Assembly: GCF_003991905.1 (NCBI RefSeq)
Contig: NZ_RSCL01000002.1
Location: 198,146 to 262,145 of the forward strand
Source of the DNA: Dulcicalothrix desertica PCC 7102
Lineage (GTDB): Bacteria; Cyanobacteriota; Cyanobacteriia; Cyanobacteriales; Nostocaceae
DNA: 64,000 nucleotides
Reading direction: 5' to 3'
The notes beneath the pieces are model-generated. The model had not been told where the DNA came from, did not search any database, and worked only from the letters and a program-made list of their open reading frames with translations. Position numbers and translations under genes: made by a program. Positions 1 through 8,530 of the stretch are shown piece after piece; the first letter of the stretch is position 1; every line of letters starts with the position of its first letter.

Positions 1-44
1 AGAGACTGTCGGTTTTTTGTTTTTACAGATAGGCACATAAAATT

Positions 45-103
45 TCCCCACAGCTCGTTGGTAATTCGACACTAATGCCAAGCTTTCCAACAAGCTGTGG
101 GGA
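45..103 (-). terminator. Hairpin downstream of apcD
   Basis: Long inverted repeat: arms TCCCCACAGC and GCTGTGGGGA, extended by a further CTCGTTGG/CCAACAAG pairing, enclose about 25 nt. It lies just past the apcD stop on the same strand. The T-run after it is weak, so it may serve as a terminator or an mRNA-stabilising hairpin. Confidence 0.55.
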
Positions 104-170
104 GTTACAATCTTAATAGATGATTTATATTGAGGCTTCGAGCTAGTGCGCTACTGAAGAAGACGTTTGA

Positions 171-656
171 TTATGACATTCCTTGAATGATGTAATCAAA
201 GTAAGGTGCTGCTTCAGTCGCATCGTCAGCAGTAAGCAAGTCGAGAGACGCAGCTTTAAGACAGCCTATCGCTTCTACCATTCCGGGTAGGGGTACACCC
301 AAGGAATTGTACATTTCGCGGGCGCCAACAATACCAATTTTTTCGATTGGCCCTATGTCACCAGCAAGAACACCGTATGTAACAAGACGTAAGTACCAGC
401 CAAAATCGCGGATACATTGAGCGCGCTCACGTTGTCCGTAAGCATTACCTCCAGGAGAGATAAAGTCAGGACGCTTACGCCATAATTGTTTAGTTGCTTC
501 ACTCACAATTTTCTTTTCGTTTTCAGAGAGGGTAGAAACAATGCGTACCCGAATAGCACCTGTTGTCAAAAAGTCTTTGATACTTTTGAGTTCGCCACTG
601 CTAGGGTAACGCAGTTCGTCGTCGGCTTTGAGAATAACTTGGCTTACTACAGTCAT
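171..656 (-). CDS. apcD: Allophycocyanin alpha-B subunit (ApcD)
   Basis: A 161-residue phycobiliprotein, the usual length. It is a minor allophycocyanin subunit in the phycobilisome core and acts as a terminal emitter passing excitation energy to the photosystems on the cytoplasmic face of the thylakoid. The bilin-binding cysteine is C81 in the context [13 protein letters not shown], and SPGGNAYG precedes it. The N-terminus ([18 protein letters not shown]) and the tail [11 protein letters not shown] match ApcD rather than ApcA. It stands alone, away from the apcABC operon, as is common. No good Shine-Dalgarno precedes the ATG. Confidence 0.95.
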   Translation of the reverse strand: MTVVSQVILKADDELRYPSSGELKSIKDFLTTGAIRVRIVSTLSENEKKIVSEATKQLWRKRPDFISPGGNAYGQRERAQCIRDFGWYLRLVTYGVLAGDIGPIEKIGIVGAREMYNSLGVPLPGMVEAIGCLKAASLDLLTADDATEAAPYFDYIIQGMS

Positions 657-785
657 GATTAATGCAGCATGAAATATTATTAGCTAGTTTAACGAGTCTT
701 GAGTACACAAGTGAAGTCAAAGCAAAAAGTGATTATTGAAATTATACGTTTAGTGATGGGTAAAAGTAGTACGTAGTAGGTATTT

Positions 786-2159
786 ATGACTAATTGGCAG
801 CAGGGTGAATTAATTGAACTCGAAATTACTGACCTTAATGATGATGGGGATGGAGTTGGACGGGCATTTAATAGAGTAGTCTTTGTGCCTGACACAGTGC
901 CAGGTGATATTGTAGAAGCGCGTTTGGTTTTCGTTAAACCGAAATTTGGGCACGCAATTCTAAAGAAAATATTAAAATCTTCAATTCATCGGGTTCGACC
1001 GAGTTGTATTGTGGCAAATAAGTGTGGGGGGTGTAGTTGGCAGCATATTGATTATCAATATCAACTCGAAGCGAAACGTAATCAAGTTGTTCAAGCTTTA
1101 GAGCGAATTGGGGGTTTTGTGGCGCCACATGTAGATGAAGTACTACATTCAACAGCGCTAGGGTATCGCAATAAGGCAACTTATCCGGTTGGAATATCCG
1201 CAACAGGTAACTTTGTGGCTGGTTATTACCAAAAAAATAGTCATCAAGTCGTCAATATAAATCAGTGTCCTGTGCAAGATGAGCGTTTAAACCCGCTGTT
1301 ACATAAAGTCAAGCTAGATATACAGTCTAATGGTTGGCAACCTTACAATGAAAAGCTGCATACTGGGTTAATTCGCCATATTAGCTTGCGTATTGGGCGC
1401 CGGACAGGAGAAGTATTAATCACTTTAGTGATTAGTCAATGGAATATACCAGGAATTGAGGCAGTAGCGCAAGAGTGGTTAGACAGCACACCCCCACTTG
1501 TCGGAGTGATGTTAAACCTGAATGGCGAGCGTACTAATGCCATTTTTGGACGGGAAAGTCGTCTAGTTGCTGGCAGAAATTTCTTGCTAGAAAAATTTAC
1601 TGAGCTGGAATTTCAGGTACGTCCCGACACATTTTTTCAAGTTTACACAGAAACGGCAGAAGCGTTGGTACAGCAAATAAAGATGGAATTGGGACTTAAG
1701 GGTGAAGAAACTTTACTTGATGCTTATTGTGGAATTGGGACTTTAACTCTTCCACTAGCAAAGCATGTTGGTCAAGCAATTGGTATAGAGGTACAACCAG
1801 AAGCTATAGAACAAGCACGTACAAATGCTCAACACAATGGCATTGATAACGTCAAGTTTTATGCTGGAACCGTTGAAAAACTGATTCTTTCAATAGATGT
1901 TAAACCAGATATCGTTGTTCTCGACCCACCTCGTAAAGGTTGTGACAAGAGCGTTATACAAGCTTTGCTTGACTTGAAACCAAAACGTATTGTTTACGTT
2001 AGCTGTAAAGTTGCCACATTGGCACGTGACTTAAAAATACTCTGTCAAGATGGAGTATATACGTTGATGCGCGTTACTCCCGCCGATTTCTTCCCTCAAA
2101 CCGCACATGTGGAAGCTGCAGCATATCTTGTGTTATCACAGTTAGATATAGGCAGTTAG
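786..2159 (+). CDS. rlmD: 23S rRNA (uracil-5-)-methyltransferase, RlmD/RumA type
   Basis: A 457-residue member of the TrmA/RlmD (COG2265) family, which makes 5-methyluridine in RNA using SAM. Residues 5-60 form a TRAM RNA-binding domain. Cysteines C74, C80, C83 and a later NQCP cysteine fit the [4Fe-4S] ligands of RumA. The C-terminal half is a Rossmann methyltransferase with the SAM loop LDAYCGIGTLTLPLA, motif DPPRKGC, and catalytic cysteine in VYVSCK. Position specificity (U1939 or U747) cannot be told from the sequence. Divergent from apcD. Confidence 0.9.
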   Translation: MTNWQQGELIELEITDLNDDGDGVGRAFNRVVFVPDTVPGDIVEARLVFVKPKFGHAILKKILKSSIHRVRPSCIVANKCGGCSWQHIDYQYQLEAKRNQVVQALERIGGFVAPHVDEVLHSTALGYRNKATYPVGISATGNFVAGYYQKNSHQVVNINQCPVQDERLNPLLHKVKLDIQSNGWQPYNEKLHTGLIRHISLRIGRRTGEVLITLVISQWNIPGIEAVAQEWLDSTPPLVGVMLNLNGERTNAIFGRESRLVAGRNFLLEKFTELEFQVRPDTFFQVYTETAEALVQQIKMELGLKGEETLLDAYCGIGTLTLPLAKHVGQAIGIEVQPEAIEQARTNAQHNGIDNVKFYAGTVEKLILSIDVKPDIVVLDPPRKGCDKSVIQALLDLKPKRIVYVSCKVATLARDLKILCQDGVYTLMRVTPADFFPQTAHVEAAAYLVLSQLDIGS

Positions 2160-2667
2160 GGATTAAACAACAATCGTCCGAATTTCAAATTTGTAGTCTA
2201 GCGCATAGTAAAAATGCTAAAATTGAATTAAGCTAAAAATATAATTCCTTTTAATTAAAGAAATTGAAGTGGCATTGTTACTTCTCACATATGAATGAAG
2301 TTGTCAACAACTATAAATCGGTTTTCCATCTGGCGCCTGTGACAGTTGCTTGGTTCAGTATCGGTTCCATTCAAATGTACTTCTGCTAATGGTCAACTTC
2401 AAAAGCATATAAAAATGCTTATACACTAGTTGAATACGAGTATTTAATAGCTCTAAAAATTTAGTGATTAAATATGGGTACTCAGTTGGTGATATAGTTA
2501 AATGTTGCAACCCATTAATATTAAGGAGAGACTTTGCTCCCTAGCTATTTTCAAAATTTAGTTTTAAAGACGCAAGTTTGACAGTGCGACCGTCTCAATA
2601 TAATCAGGGTGCCTGTGTAACGCAAACTGATGTCTAGAAGACCGAACGAAAGCTACGGGGTTTACTT
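2160..2667. other. Intergenic region, 508 bp
   Basis: AT-rich with no convincing ORF or tRNA. A small A/T palindrome near 2247-2266 (TTCCTTTTAATTAAAGAA) may end the rlmD transcript. The rest is presumably promoter and leader of the downstream anti-sigma-type gene; no clear -35/-10 pair stands out. One GGCGCC site lies near 2332. Confidence 0.5.
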
Positions 2668-3156
2668 GTGATTACTATCTCGCTCCGTCCTATTGGACGC
2701 AATTGGGGAACGATTAGTTTCGCCTCCACTCTATATCTCTGTCCTATATTAGATTTACTCCTGGCAGAGATTCCCGCGAAAATGCAAGCCGAATTACGAT
2801 TAGGGCTTCAAGAAGCTCTAGTCAACGCAGCTAAACATGGTAATAATTTAGACCCTAGTAAAAAAGTTATAGTTCGTTTTTCCCTTATTGATAATCAATA
2901 CTGGTGGGTCATATCAGACCAAGGTGGAGGTTTTGACGTTAAGTCAACTCCTGCTAATGTACACGCAGACCCATTTGAAACATCCTTAAATTGTGATGAT
3001 GATCATACAGAATATCTGCCTCCAGACGAAGCAGAAAGTGGTCGGGGTCTATGTATTCTACATCAAATTTTTGACCAAGTTGAATGGAATCGCAAGGGCA
3101 CAGAGCTACGGCTTTGTAAACAAGTAGAAACACGACCACGACTATTAAGAAAATAG
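2668..3156 (+). CDS. Anti-sigma regulatory-type serine kinase (HATPase_c_2)
   Basis: A 162-residue GHKL ATPase of the RsbW/SpoIIAB class, which binds or phosphorylates anti-sigma antagonists in partner-switching regulation. Motifs: N-box EALVNAAKHGN, G1 box DQGGGFD, G2 box ESGRGLCILHQIFD. An acidic insert (about residues 95-118) separates the boxes. It starts with GTG; no upstream ATG fits. No antagonist or sigma gene is adjacent, so its partner is unknown. Confidence 0.85.
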   Translation: MITISLRPIGRNWGTISFASTLYLCPILDLLLAEIPAKMQAELRLGLQEALVNAAKHGNNLDPSKKVIVRFSLIDNQYWWVISDQGGGFDVKSTPANVHADPFETSLNCDDDHTEYLPPDEAESGRGLCILHQIFDQVEWNRKGTELRLCKQVETRPRLLRK

Positions 3157-3161
3157 TTGAA

Positions 3162-3229
3162 AGTGCTGAGTGCTGAGTGCTGAGTTATGAGTAGTAACTC
3201 AGCACTCAGCACTCATAACTCAGCACTTA
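3162..3229. repeat. Heptamer tandem repeat forming a hairpin
   Basis: Tandem copies of the heptamer AGTGCTG are followed by an inverted block of the same unit (CAGCACT), giving a long imperfect hairpin. Similar tracts lie at 58799-58938. Such short tandem repeats are typical of Nostocales intergenic DNA. Here it separates convergent genes and may also terminate both. Confidence 0.85.
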
Positions 3230-3487
3230 TTTGGTTCCGTGTGTTGGACAGGGTGGCGCCGAAATTGAACGGTCGAGCCAGCCAACAGCTTGTTGTAGCC
3301 TTTGTTGTGCTTCTTCTTTTTCGTCTTTCAGTAAATATACTAATGCGGCGGCAATTTGTTCCGAAGCACGCGCTTTACGATTAGATTTGAGTCGATGCCA
3401 GTCATTTGGCGAAATACCAAGTCTTTCCAAAAGCGCTTGCGCCAGTTCTAAGTCGCTAAATTCTTGTAATTGTTTAGTTGGAAGCAT
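3227..3487 (-). CDS. Conserved small cyanobacterial protein, DUF6439-like
   Basis: An 86-residue soluble, helical protein rich in Leu, Ala and Gln (LELAQALLERLGISPNDWH at the N-terminus). I recognise it as a small cyanobacteria-specific family, probably DUF6439; function unknown. The frame stays open to 3508, but that extension is translated from an interspersed palindrome (3492-3520), so the ATG at 3487 is preferred. Its last codons run into the heptamer repeat. Confidence 0.65.
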   Translation of the reverse strand: MLPTKQLQEFSDLELAQALLERLGISPNDWHRLKSNRKARASEQIAAALVYLLKDEKEEAQQRLQQAVGWLDRSISAPPCPTHGTK

Positions 3488-3491
3488 AGTA

Positions 3492-3520
3492 GTGTAGAGA
3501 CGAGACATGTCGCGTCTCGG
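3492..3520. repeat. GTAGAGACG-type interspersed palindrome
   Basis: Imperfect palindrome centred on GACATGTC, one member of a family found at least eight times in the window (others near 20490, 37838, 39326, 45204, 47891, 48541, 56440). It sits directly upstream of the DUF6439-like gene. Confidence 0.85.
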
Positions 3521-3600
3521 TTGAGTGGTTAGCTAATGACTAATGGCTGTTTGTTGTAATATAACCGGATTTATATCTAACTTTAGTTTACAGCCTGTAC

Positions 3601-3963
3601 ATGAAGCCGTCGAAAAAACAAAATGAGCCATCGGGTGAAGATTCGCAGTCCCAGGAATTTCAACAAGGACTCTATGATGTTGAGCAAGCATTAATTGCGC
3701 TAAAAGAACGTTACAAACAGGTTGAGAATGATTATACTTTACAAAATGAATTGAATAGGCGCCGCTCATCCCTCCTTCATAGCAAACTACCAGAAATGAA
3801 AGCGGAGTTAAAGCATATAGAGCAACAGTTGGAAGTATTAGAGATTAACTTAGAAAGTAGGTTATTAAACTGGCGTAGTTTTAAAGACCCCTTTTGGCAG
3901 ATTGTCCGCTTCAGTGGATTGGGCGTTATTATAGGCTGGTTATTAAAGTCATTTGCTTCTTAG
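3601..3963 (+). CDS. Coiled-coil protein with C-terminal membrane anchor
   Basis: A 120-residue protein of unknown function. The first 20 residues are polar and disordered, residues 25-90 form a heptad-rich coiled coil (VEQALIALKERYKQVE onward), and the C-terminus carries one hydrophobic segment (FSGLGVIIGWLLKSFAS), suggesting a tail-anchored protein with its coiled coil in the cytoplasm. It ends 21 nt before asnS on the same strand, so the two are probably co-transcribed. Confidence 0.7.
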   Translation: MKPSKKQNEPSGEDSQSQEFQQGLYDVEQALIALKERYKQVENDYTLQNELNRRRSSLLHSKLPEMKAELKHIEQQLEVLEINLESRLLNWRSFKDPFWQIVRFSGLGVIIGWLLKSFAS

Positions 3964-3984
3964 AGTTGGGACATACTTACACAT

Positions 3985-5388
3985 ATGATAGAAAAACGCA
4001 TTGCTGAAATATTACGTAGTGGACAACCAGATGAAACAGTAAAGGTACAAGGTTGGGTACGTACTAAGCGTGAACTCAAGGGTTTTGCTTTTATTGAGGT
4101 GAATGATGGTTCATCGATGGCTTCTTTACAAGTCGTCATAAACGAAACCGTACCGAACTACAGTGAAATTATAAAAAAAGTAAATACAGGCGCCTCGGTA
4201 GAGGTTGATGGTGTAATAGTAGCATCACAGGGTAAAGGGCAACGTATTGAAGTTAAAGCTGAGTCAGTTCAGGTGTACGGCGATGCTGACCCAGAAGTTT
4301 ACCCTTTACAGAAAAAGCGTCACTCGTTTGAGTTTTTGCGAACAATTGGACATTTACGCGCGCGTACAAATTCATTTGGCGCCATGTTCCGTGTTCGTAA
4401 TGCAGTAGCTACAGCAATTCACCAATTTTTTCAAGAACGTGGATTTTTGTGGGTACACACTCCCATTATCACAGCGAGTGACTGCGAAGGCGCCGGAGAA
4501 ATGTTTAGCGTTACGAGTTTTGATTTAAATAAAATACCTCGTAATAAAGAAGGCGCCATCGATTACAGTAAAGATTTTTTTGCTAGACCAACATATCTAA
4601 CTGTAAGCGGACAACTCGAAGCAGAAGTAATGGCAATGGCATTTAGTAATGTCTATACATTTGGGCCAACATTCCGCGCGGAAAACTCGAACACATCGCG
4701 TCACCTAGCAGAATTTTGGATGGTAGAGCCAGAAATGGCATTTTGTGACCTCAAGGAGGACATGGACTTAGCCGAGGCATTTTTGAAACACATCTTTAAA
4801 TATGTGATGGAAACATGCCGAGAAGACATGGAATTTTTTAACGAGCGTATAGATAAGACTGTATTGGAAACTGCTGAAAATATAATTAATAATCAGTTTG
4901 AACGTATTACATATACTGAAGCAGTCAAGCTTTTAGAAAAAGCCGTCGAAAAAGCTGACGTTCAATTTGAATATCCAGTTAGTTGGGGCACAGACTTACA
5001 ATCAGAACACGAACGTTACTTATGCGAACAGCTATTCAAAAAGCCAACAATCATTACTAATTATCCCGCGCAAATCAAAGCGTTTTATATGCGCTTAGAC
5101 GAAGATGAAAAAACTGTATCGGCAATGGATATAGTGGCGCCGAAAATAGGGGAAATAATAGGAGGTTCACAGCGGGAAGAAAGATTAGATGTGCTGCAAA
5201 GAAGAATGGCAGCGCAAGGAATGAAAGAAGAAGATTTATGGTGGTATCTTGATTTACGAAGATTTGGCACAGTTCCCCATGCTGGTTTTGGTTTAGGGTT
5301 TGAAAGAATCGTGCAATTTATGACGGGAATGGCTAATATTCGCGATGTAATACCCTTCCCAAGAACACCAGAGAATGCTGAGTTTTAA
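3985..5388 (+). CDS. asnS: Asparaginyl-tRNA synthetase
   Basis: A 467-residue class IIb aminoacyl-tRNA synthetase that charges tRNA-Asn. The N-terminal OB-fold anticodon-binding domain covers about residues 15-100 ([16 protein letters not shown]). The catalytic core shows motif 2 ([21 protein letters not shown] region, about residues 231-250) and motif 3 ([12 protein letters not shown] with DVIPFPRTP). AsnRS-type features and normal length make AspRS unlikely. It follows a small membrane-anchored protein gene and is followed by C/G-rich repeats. Confidence 0.97.
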   Translation: MIEKRIAEILRSGQPDETVKVQGWVRTKRELKGFAFIEVNDGSSMASLQVVINETVPNYSEIIKKVNTGASVEVDGVIVASQGKGQRIEVKAESVQVYGDADPEVYPLQKKRHSFEFLRTIGHLRARTNSFGAMFRVRNAVATAIHQFFQERGFLWVHTPIITASDCEGAGEMFSVTSFDLNKIPRNKEGAIDYSKDFFARPTYLTVSGQLEAEVMAMAFSNVYTFGPTFRAENSNTSRHLAEFWMVEPEMAFCDLKEDMDLAEAFLKHIFKYVMETCREDMEFFNERIDKTVLETAENIINNQFERITYTEAVKLLEKAVEKADVQFEYPVSWGTDLQSEHERYLCEQLFKKPTIITNYPAQIKAFYMRLDEDEKTVSAMDIVAPKIGEIIGGSQREERLDVLQRRMAAQGMKEEDLWWYLDLRRFGTVPHAGFGLGFERIVQFMTGMANIRDVIPFPRTPENAEF

Positions 5389-5467
5389 TCCCCCCCAACC
5401 CCCCTTAATAAGGGGGGGGCTTTATAACTCTTATTCCCCCCTTACTAAGGGGGGCTAGGGGGGATTT
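5388..5467. repeat. CCCCCTTAnTAAGGGGG repeat pair
   Basis: Two palindromic units of C-runs and G-runs around TTAATAA or TTACTAA, directly after the asnS stop. A second cluster of the same family lies at 29904-29980. The hairpins may act as terminators; the family is common in filamentous cyanobacteria. Confidence 0.85.
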
Positions 5468-5494
5468 ATTAAATACTAAATTAAAATTATGTGA

Positions 5495-5827
5495 TTACGT
5501 AATATTCGTTTTCCCGAAGAAAACCCATTTTACAAAATTAAATTTCGCCATACATTAGGATGGTTCTTTTTATTTGCGTTTGGAGTTACGCTGCAACTAA
5601 TGTTGTTTTCCAACTATCGCAAATTTGATATTAGAGACCCATTTATATACTTAGTTTTAGGAATTTTTGTTTATTTATTTACGTGTGCTTGGATATGGCG
5701 AAAGCTGGAAACACTAGAAACAAATCCACGGCGCCTAATTGGCAAAATACCAATATATGCTTTAAATGGCAACTCTCTAATTAACTCAATCACTTTTGGT
5801 CGTATTTCCCAATGGTCTTCACAATAA
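5495..5827 (+). pseudogene. 5'-truncated membrane-protein gene remnant
   Basis: The frame is open from just after a TGA at 5492 to the stop at 5827, and the 110 residues read as real protein from the first codons (RFPEENPFYKIKF), with two hydrophobic segments (WFFLFAFGVTLQLMLF and FIYLVLGIFVYLFTCAWIW). There is no start codon before the internal ATG at 5600. I read it as the surviving part of a membrane-protein gene whose 5' end was lost. Translation from 5600 would give 75 residues. Confidence 0.5.
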
Positions 5828-5840
5828 TGGTGCTACGCAC

Positions 5841-6077
5841 ATGAAAGTTCCAGATATTTATGGTGTAGAGCTTCTGAAAGTATTAATTCAAGAATTAGAC
5901 CTGAAGCAAAAAGATTTAGTACCTATATTCAAAACTGAATCGATTGTTTCTGATGTGCTAAATGGCAAGCGTAAATTAACAGTGGAGCATATTCAAAAAC
6001 TTGCTGAACTATTCAAGGTTTCACCTGCTGTATTCTTTCCTATAAAATCATCGAATAATTGTTTTGAAGTAGCATAA
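5841..6077 (+). pseudogene. HigA-like antitoxin, N-terminally truncated
   Basis: A 78-residue XRE-type helix-turn-helix protein resembling the C-terminal two thirds of HigA antitoxins: DLKQKDLVPIF, VSDVLNGKRKL and HIQKLAELFKVSPAVFF are the recognisable blocks. Full HigA proteins of this type carry about 40-60 more N-terminal residues, and no HigB-like toxin gene is adjacent. The ATG at 5841 gives the shortest plausible protein; the frame is open to 5796. Either a stand-alone small regulator or a leftover of a toxin-antitoxin locus in this decayed region. Confidence 0.5.
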
Positions 6078-6221
6078 TTTGAAATTGTGATGGTGTTGGG
6101 TTGTGCCTCCAGCATACTACGTAAACTATTGCCTCCAACGCCATTCTCCTCAACGGGGAAACCTCCGCACGGAGATGGCTCCCCAACCGTTTAGTATCAT
6201 CATCTGGGAAACCAATTCAGA

Positions 6222-6284
6222 ATAAAGGTTGTTTTTGAAACTGATGGTAAGCGAGTTACACAATACCGAGCAGTTAATTATTAA
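6222..6284 (+). pseudogene. 3' remnant of a paralogue of the secreted protein at 7320
   Basis: Twenty sense codons plus TAA translate to IKVVFETDGKRVTQYRAVNY. The core VFETDGKRVTQYRA is identical to the C-terminal part of the intact gene at 7320-7865 (there followed by GRLPEVENVERCG). Synonymous differences show it is an older copy, not a recent duplication. No matching upstream coding sequence is visible. Confidence 0.7.
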
Positions 6285-6297
6285 GTAATACTAAGAT

Positions 6298-6322
6298 TCC
6301 CGACTTTTTGAAAAAGTTGGGA
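6298..6322 (+). terminator. Rho-independent-like hairpin
   Basis: The arms TCCCGACTTTT and AAAAGTTGGGA are followed by TTTATTTA. It lies after the remnant gene at 6222-6284 and before the restriction-like gene. Confidence 0.55.
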
Positions 6323-6386
6323 TTTATTTACTCGCAAATGAATTATAATTGAGTAAAATTTGATACATATATTTGAAACATTGATT

Positions 6387-7013
6387 ATGCTGCAAGTAGT
6401 TCAAGCTAGCGAACTGACTCTACATGAAGTCGAAACCAAATTCAATTTGCGAGAAAATCAAGAGGATTCTTTCTTTCCTGAATGGCAAGGAAATTTACCT
6501 GAACTGACGGATACGGAAAAACAGACGCTTGACCAAACTAAAACAAATTTTCTTTATCTCAGTAAATATCCAGTATCGGAGGAAGTCGTAAAATTAGTGG
6601 TTATATCTCCGCTACTGTCGATAGCTGGTTATTACAGCCCTCCGTTTCGCATTCGTACAGAGGTGCCAGTAAAAATCAGTTTAGAACAAAATAATGAAGA
6701 GGTGCGAGGAAGAATCGATATTTTGGTTGTACGAGAACAGCTATGGATATTGGTAATTGAGTCTAAAGAAGCAGGATTTTCATTAAAACAAGCAATCCCT
6801 CAAGCTTTGACTTATATGATGTTAACTCCTACTCCTGAACGTCCTACATTTGGTCTTGTTACTAATGGTACTGAGTTTCGGTTCATAAAGTTGTTAGCTC
6901 AACCCACACCAGAGTATGGATTTTCTGATTTATTAACGCTGCAACGGCGCCAAAATGATTTGTACTGTGTTGCTAGTATTTTAAAACGGTTTGCTGATTT
7001 AATGCGGCAGTGA
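6387..7013 (+). CDS. PD-(D/E)XK nuclease-like protein (restriction subunit R-like family)
   Basis: A 208-residue protein of a family very common in cyanobacteria and usually labelled type I restriction endonuclease subunit R-like, although it lacks the helicase and other HsdR parts. The nuclease signature is present: RGRIDILVV followed by LWILVIESKEA, the D...ExK pattern of the PD-(D/E)XK fold. No hsdM or hsdS is nearby, so a role in a classical restriction system is unsupported. A paralogue lies at 19827-20450. The ATG at 6387 is chosen because both copies then begin with similar VVQASELTLHEVE-type sequence; the frame is open to 6360. Confidence 0.75.
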   Translation: MLQVVQASELTLHEVETKFNLRENQEDSFFPEWQGNLPELTDTEKQTLDQTKTNFLYLSKYPVSEEVVKLVVISPLLSIAGYYSPPFRIRTEVPVKISLEQNNEEVRGRIDILVVREQLWILVIESKEAGFSLKQAIPQALTYMMLTPTPERPTFGLVTNGTEFRFIKLLAQPTPEYGFSDLLTLQRRQNDLYCVASILKRFADLMRQ

Positions 7014-7319
7014 ATATATAAAGAATATTTCACTTATATAGGACTTATTACACTAACTAAAGCGTGGTTCGTGTCATTAATTTTGAGGGGTAGGAAGAAC
7101 GAACCACAAAGACGCAAAGTACGCAAAGGAAGATTTTTTAAGAAGTCAACCTACCAAATTTTATGACACAGACCACTAGAAATTTTGGCGCCTGGTTGGA
7201 AAGGTGGTTATAGGGTTTTTTTAAATGTGAAGATGTTATCGGCAAAGACGATGGCACCTTTTCTGGAATTGAATATACTGTCGATGTAAGTATAGTCATA
7301 GTATATTTCGATTTAGTAC
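7014..7319. other. Intergenic region, 306 bp
   Basis: No ORF with a convincing start. It contains a CCACAAAGACGCAAAGTACGCAAAG stretch (around 7103-7127) of a kind common in cyanobacterial spacers. The last 60 bp presumably hold the promoter of the exported-protein gene at 7320. Confidence 0.4.
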
Positions 7320-7865
7320 ATGAATATAAAAACAATCGCAGGCGCCGCAGCAATACTGACACTCTCTTCAGTTGCAGCAGGTACAGCAGTGGCACAATTA
7401 ACACAAGCGTCTAAAGTAACTGCTGATGGGTTTGGGGGTGCTAAAGTTGGTATGACTGTTAAGAAAGCTTCCCAAGCCACCGGAACCCGTCTAGTGTCAT
7501 TATCAGGGGCGCCGATTGAAAGTAAAGGCTGTTTTTACGTTAAACCACAAAAGGCGCCTGCTGGTGTAGAGTTTATGCTTACCGATGGAATTATTTCTAG
7601 GATTGACGTAGCCAAAAACACTAAAATTGCAACAGCAAGCGGCGCCAAAATAGGAGATACAGAAACCCGCATCAAATCACTTTACCCTAGACAAATTACA
7701 GTCACACCACATAAATACGTTCAAGGTGGACATTATTTAACTTTCACACCAAAAGAATCAAAGTATAAAAATTATCGCATAGTCTTTGAAACAGATGGCA
7801 AACGAGTTACACAGTATCGTGCTGGTAGATTACCAGAAGTAGAAAACGTAGAACGCTGCGGTTAA
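7320..7865 (+). CDS. Exported protein of unknown function
   Basis: A 181-residue protein with a clear signal peptide (about residues 1-25, cleavage likely after AVA). The mature part begins with a GFGGAKVGMTVKKASQATG stretch, a pattern seen at the start of small secreted domains, and contains two cysteines (in KGCFYV and at the penultimate position) that could form a disulphide. Function not recognised. A decayed paralogue fragment lies 1.0 kb upstream at 6222-6284. A hairpin at 7879-7901 follows the stop. Confidence 0.75.
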   Translation: MNIKTIAGAAAILTLSSVAAGTAVAQLTQASKVTADGFGGAKVGMTVKKASQATGTRLVSLSGAPIESKGCFYVKPQKAPAGVEFMLTDGIISRIDVAKNTKIATASGAKIGDTETRIKSLYPRQITVTPHKYVQGGHYLTFTPKESKYKNYRIVFETDGKRVTQYRAGRLPEVENVERCG

Positions 7866-7878
7866 TTATTTATCTTAT

Positions 7879-7901
7879 GGGATAGGCATCTTGCCTGTCC
7901 C
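7879..7901 (+). terminator. Hairpin after the exported-protein gene
   Basis: The arms GGGATAGGCA and TGCCTGTCCC pair around a short loop 14 nt past the stop. Only a weak T-tract follows. Confidence 0.5.
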
Positions 7902-8059
7902 TTAGTTTCATAAGATTTTTGGACAATTTTTTCAAACTGCTGCATAAACCATTGCGAGTAAACATATAAGCGAGTGAAGGGGTTAAAACAAAGCGCGCGT
8001 CAAGTTCTCTAACGCTTGAATTAACCTTAAAACTCGATGTAATTTAAAGGATAACTTAC

Positions 8060-8425
8060 ATGTTTACTCGTAAAAATAGTGCAATCAAATTCTTTCTTGG
8101 TTTACTAGCTATTAGTAGTGTTGCGGCTGTTGTAACACCTGCTAGTGCGGAAGTTGTATCTAATTCTAATAAATTTGGCATTTTATTGAGTGAAGCAAAG
8201 TTAAATACTAGTCCGGCTACGGTTCAACAGGGAAATGTGAATAAATTACCAGTAGTGTCTGAAAAACTCAAAATTCCTAATGGTCAAGAAGCTGCTGGCA
8301 ACTTTGTTTGTAATGGTACCTGTAGCAAACGTCCGGGACAACAAAAAGTTCGCGATTTAGTTACTGATCCTGCAAATAACAAATTAAATCCTATTAATAT
8401 TCAACCTGCTCCTGTAAATCGTTAA
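8060..8425 (+). CDS. Small exported protein upstream of a radical SAM enzyme
   Basis: A 121-residue protein with a signal peptide (FFLGLLAISSVAAVV, cleavage near PASA-EV). The mature part is polar with one Cys pair (FVCNGTCSKRPG) and a Pro/Asn-rich tail (PINIQPAPVNR). No known family recognised. AAAGGATAAC precedes the ATG. The radical SAM/SPASM gene starts 105 bp downstream on the same strand, so this could be its substrate, although SPASM partners more often have short leader peptides than signal sequences. Confidence 0.7.
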   Translation: MFTRKNSAIKFFLGLLAISSVAAVVTPASAEVVSNSNKFGILLSEAKLNTSPATVQQGNVNKLPVVSEKLKIPNGQEAAGNFVCNGTCSKRPGQQKVRDLVTDPANNKLNPINIQPAPVNR

Positions 8426-8530
8426 CATTATATTTTATTGTAAGTGAGTAGGCGCCTGCTCACTTCAATAAATCATGCTATTGCTTGGATTTAAATTTGG
8501 CTAATTTGTTGAAGTAACTAACGTGCAATT

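Noticed and set aside
689-895. 68-codon minus-strand frame between apcD and the methyltransferase
   Set aside because: It overlaps the 5' end of the rlmD-like gene and has Ser/Ile-rich composition with no ribosome-binding site.
6387-7013. Type I restriction-modification system
   Set aside because: Only a short PD-(D/E)XK-like protein is present, without HsdM, HsdS or the helicase part of HsdR; the same holds for 19827-20450.
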